Origin: Stenotrophomonas geniculata ATCC 19374 = JCM 13324
Lineage (GTDB): Bacteria > Pseudomonadota > Gammaproteobacteria > Xanthomonadales > Xanthomonadaceae
Length of the DNA: 32,665 nucleotides
Direction: 5' to 3'
NCBI RefSeq assembly: GCF_001431625.1
Contig: NZ_LLXT01000144.1
Location: 1 to 32,665 of the forward strand
Shown here: piece after piece, positions 30,212 to 32,665 of the stretch
How positions within the stretch are numbered: the stretch's first letter is position 1
How the letters are laid out: every line of letters begins with the position of its first letter
Notes under the pieces: generated by a model
What the model saw: only the letters and a program-made list of their open reading frames with translations
The model's database searches: none
Told to the model about the DNA's origin: nothing
Position numbers and translations under genes: made by a program

Positions 30212-31108
30212 TCAGATGCCGAGCGCGCGCAGTTCGCTGCAATCGCGCGAACGGTCCCAGACACGCTGCAATTGCTGCTCGAACGGCTGCGAACGTGCCG
30301 GCAGCGCGATGCCGGCCTCGCCGTCGAGGCGATGCCCGATCAGACGAAAGTAGAAGTCGCCCGCATCGTTGAGCAGGCAGGCCGAGGCCAACGCACGGTC
30401 GACCGGGTCGGTGACCTCGCGGAACTGGATCACGCTTGGCAGGCGCTGGGCCAACGCCAGCAGCGGTGCCCCGGCAGAGGCAACGGCAGCCGCATCGTGC
30501 ACGATCACCCGCAGCTGCTTGTCGTGGCGGGCGGTGACGAAGCGGCGCAGGGCGGCCTGCACCGGCGGTGTGTCAAGCAGGCCGGGGTCCAGCTGGCGGC
30601 TGTGCAGCCACAGCTGGCGGCGGGCGCGGTGGATGATGGCGGTGGTGATCGCCACCGCCTCGGCGCGGCCGTCGATGGCGCTGGCCGCGCCCAGCCGGCG
30701 ACGCATCTGCTGGTGGCCGATGCCGGCCTCCTCGAACACCTCGCCCTCGGGCAGGAAGCCCTGGCGGGCATAGAAGTCACGGGCGGGCAGCTGGGCGTGC
30801 AGGTGCAGTTCGGCCAGGCCGAGGCGGCGCCCGGCCTCGACCAGTGCCTCCAGCAGGGCCTCGCCGACCCCCTGGCTGCGATGGCTGGCCAGCACCGCCA
30901 TGCGGCCGATGCGGCCGTCCGGGGCCAGTCGGCCGGTGCCGACCGGCTGGTTTTCACTGTCCAGCGCCAGCACATGGGCACTGACCGGGTCCAGCGCATC
31001 GCGTTCCAGTTCGGCGGCGATGCCCTGTTCCTGCACGAACACGCATTGGCGCACGTCGTGGATGGCGACGTGGGCGTCGGCGTGGCTGACCTGCTGGACC
31101 CGAACCAT
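30212..31108 (-). CDS. GNAT acetyltransferase fused to a DUF7931-like domain
   Basis: The 298-residue protein has two parts. Residues 1-140 are a GNAT domain of the ElaA-like type: RQCVFVQEQGI, GRLAPDGRIGRMAVLASHRSQGVGEALL (the acetyl-CoA loop RSQGVG) and FYARQGFLPEGEVFEEAGI. Residues 150-298 form a second domain with a helix-rich, PLD-like look (AITTAIIHRARRQLWLHSRQLDP, and later LASACLLNDAGDFYFRL), resembling DUF7931, a family I recall but cannot verify here. The start at 31108 is 9 bases after the stop of the RoxA-type oxygenase gene, so they are one operon. An acetyltransferase working with a ribosomal oxygenase suggests a ribosome or translation role, but this is inference. Confidence 0.85.
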   Translation of the reverse strand: MVRVQQVSHADAHVAIHDVRQCVFVQEQGIAAELERDALDPVSAHVLALDSENQPVGTGRLAPDGRIGRMAVLASHRSQGVGEALLEALVEAGRRLGLAELHLHAQLPARDFYARQGFLPEGEVFEEAGIGHQQMRRRLGAASAIDGRAEAVAITTAIIHRARRQLWLHSRQLDPGLLDTPPVQAALRRFVTARHDKQLRVIVHDAAAVASAGAPLLALAQRLPSVIQFREVTDPVDRALASACLLNDAGDFYFRLIGHRLDGEAGIALPARSQPFEQQLQRVWDRSRDCSELRALGI

Positions 31109-31117
31109 GGCGGCGAC

Positions 31118-32533
31118 TCAGACGCGGCCGGCGTCGCTGTCGTCTTCCTCGTCGTCGTCGAAGTTGACGATGACCTCGATGCCGTCGTCGTGCACGGTCA
31201 CGGAGTGGACATCGTCGGACACCGCATCGGCGTCTATCGCATCCACGCGGTCACGGCCTTCGACCACTTCGCCGAGCACCACGGCGTCTTCGCCGTCGTC
31301 CTCGTCTTCGGCGTCATACACCTCGTTCGGGTCGATCAGCTGGAACACCCCGCCGACCAGCAGCTGCTGGAGCACGGCACGGCCCTTGTCGGACAGGCCA
31401 CGATAGGCGGCGGCATCGAGCTGTTCGGCGCCGGCCAGACGCTGGGCGTCCTTCACCGGCAGCGCGAAGTCCTGGCCGCTGACGTACAGGCTGGCGCCGC
31501 GCTTGGCCCGGCGCCAGGCCAGGCGCGCCCACGGGTGGCGCTGCAGCAGCAGGCCCGAGGCCAGCGCTTCGACCACCTCTTCCTGTGCCGGCGCAGCCTG
31601 GTGGGCCATCACTTCGCCCGCTGCGCGGTAGGTGGTGATGAAGCGGCCGAACCAGTCGCCCAGCTTGTCCGGGTCGTTCATGCGGATGGCATTGAGCGCA
31701 GTGATCACCCGCGCCATCGCCACTGTGTCGATTTCGTTCGGGTCGGCCGGCACCTTCAGGTCGGCATCCTGGTAGCGGATGTTCTCGTCGGCATCGGCGA
31801 TCAGGGTGTCCAGATAGTCGCTGATCAGCTCGGCAGAAGACGGCGCACGCATGCCGAACGAGAAGGTCAGGCAGGGGTCTTCGGCCACGCCGTGGTGCGG
31901 CACGTTCGGCGGCAGATACAGCATGTCGCCTGGTGCCAGCACCCAGTCGTGGGTCGGCTTGAACACCTTCAGCAGCTTCAGCTCCACGTCCGGACGGAAG
32001 CCCAGCGGCGGCTGCTTGCCCTTGATCGATTCGCTGGCATCGATCTGCCAGCGGCGGTGGCCGTGGGCCTGCAGCAGGAATACGTCGTACTGGTCGACGT
32101 GGGCGCCGACCGAGCCACCGGTAGCGGCGAAGCTGATCATCACGTCATCCATGCGCCAGCGCGGCAGGAAGCTGAAGTGCTCGATCAGGGCGCGCACGTC
32201 CGGGTCCCACTTGTCCACGTCCTGCACCAGCAGGGTCCAGTCGTGGTCGGGCAGGGCGGGGAACACGTCTTCCTGGAATGGGCCGGTGCGCACGCGCCAG
32301 CCGTCCTGGGCCTTGTCGTGCTCGATCAGGCGCGCCAGTACACCTTCCTCGCAGGCCAGCCCGGCCAGGTCTTCCGGCTGCACCGGGGTCTGGAAGTCCG
32401 GGAAGGCGTTACGGATCAGCAGCGGGCGCTTCTGCCAGAAATCGCGCAGGAAGGTGGCCGGCGCCATGCCCAGCGGCTGGCCGGGACGGGCGGTGACTTC
32501 GATGAGGGGGGCGGAGGACTTGCGGGCGGCCAT
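31118..32533 (-). CDS. roxA: RoxA-type ribosomal protein L16 arginine hydroxylase (JmjC/cupin)
   Basis: The 471-residue protein resembles E. coli RoxA (YcfD), an Fe(II)/2-oxoglutarate oxygenase that hydroxylates an arginine of ribosomal protein L16. The facial triad is visible: H145 and D147 in GAHVDQYDVF, and H213 in PPNVPHHG. The N-terminal FWQKRPLLIRNAF (32-44) is typical. The body (about 1-395) matches the E. coli length. The C-terminal 75 or so residues are an extra, strongly acidic tail rich in Asp, Glu and Val. The ATG at 32533 has AAGGA upstream; an open frame to 32620 adds an unlike arginine-rich segment. It uses 2-oxoglutarate, the substrate of the next operon's enzyme, but that is probably coincidence. 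Confidence 0.9.
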   Translation of the reverse strand: MAARKSSAPLIEVTARPGQPLGMAPATFLRDFWQKRPLLIRNAFPDFQTPVQPEDLAGLACEEGVLARLIEHDKAQDGWRVRTGPFQEDVFPALPDHDWTLLVQDVDKWDPDVRALIEHFSFLPRWRMDDVMISFAATGGSVGAHVDQYDVFLLQAHGHRRWQIDASESIKGKQPPLGFRPDVELKLLKVFKPTHDWVLAPGDMLYLPPNVPHHGVAEDPCLTFSFGMRAPSSAELISDYLDTLIADADENIRYQDADLKVPADPNEIDTVAMARVITALNAIRMNDPDKLGDWFGRFITTYRAAGEVMAHQAAPAQEEVVEALASGLLLQRHPWARLAWRRAKRGASLYVSGQDFALPVKDAQRLAGAEQLDAAAYRGLSDKGRAVLQQLLVGGVFQLIDPNEVYDAEDEDDGEDAVVLGEVVEGRDRVDAIDADAVSDDVHSVTVHDDGIEVIVNFDDDEEDDSDAGRV

Positions 32534-32665
32534 GGGGGAATCCTTGCAGCGGAAAGCGGGAGGGGCGGCGCGGCGGGCCGCCAAGGTCTCCATTGTCCGA
32601 CGTTCGTTGGGATTGCGCACGTGCGGTGGTTTGTCGCGGGGTGCCGGCCAACGGCGGAGCCCCTC

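Noticed and set aside
32641..32665. TGCCGGCC at the right edge as another REP
   Set aside because: The second arm reads GGCGGAGC instead of GGCCGGCA and there is no GTAG or CTAC; the window ends before it could be judged further.

Overview
The window looks like chromosomal DNA of a Stenotrophomonas species, probably of the S. maltophilia complex. It is high in GC and densely coded. Its proteins read like Xanthomonadaceae orthologues. Its intergenic spaces carry many GTAG-type REP palindromes (GTAG followed by a short GC-rich hairpin, single or as inverted pairs), which are characteristic of S. maltophilia. This assignment comes from reading only; no database was searched. I see no tRNA, rRNA, CRISPR, prophage or insertion sequence. 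No gap between genes exceeds 300 bases; the longest, about 235 bases at 7060-7294, holds only leader and promoter DNA.

Layout. 199-1581 (minus) is an ECF41-type sigma factor followed by an AhpD/carboxymuconolactone-decarboxylase-family protein. 1729-3246 (plus) is class I fumarase. 3364-4170 (plus) holds two related ten-cysteine secreted (probably lipo-)proteins. 4229-4864 (plus) is a glutathione S-transferase. 4959-6454 (minus) is outer-membrane phospholipase A translationally coupled to an ArsC-family protein. 6574-7059 (minus) is a DUF456 membrane protein, and 7295-7504 (plus) a cold-shock protein. 7577-8642 (minus) holds a glycine-zipper lipoprotein and a membrane-anchored class II cytochrome c. 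8723-9547 (plus) is tcdA. 9581-10569 (minus) is a small DUF6116-like protein overlapping a TatD hydrolase. 10733-13065 (plus) holds a second glycine-zipper protein, a GNAT acetyltransferase and a second GST.

13143-17369 (plus) is a fused alpha/beta 2-oxoacid dehydrogenase E1 three bases from an asparagine synthase, followed by an FMN reductase. 18209-19639 is dnaB. 19813-23648 is a TonB-dependent receptor coupled to a Tat-exported PhoD phosphatase behind a Pho-box-like repeat. 23823-24289 holds two small envelope proteins. 24451-30025 (minus) is the 2-oxoglutarate dehydrogenase operon sucA-sucB-lpd. 30212-32533 (minus) is a RoxA-type ribosomal oxygenase followed by a GNAT/DUF7931-like fusion.

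How they fit. Most of the window is housekeeping: two TCA-cycle steps (fumarase and the OGDH complex), replication, tRNA modification and ribosome hydroxylation. The accessory interest lies in four places: the self-contained ECF41 module with a readable autoregulatory promoter, the paired ten-cysteine proteins with mirrored cysteine spacing, the probable phosphate-starvation TBDR-PhoD operon, and the orphan E1-asparagine synthase pair. Two genes take their stop codon from the GTAG of a REP element.
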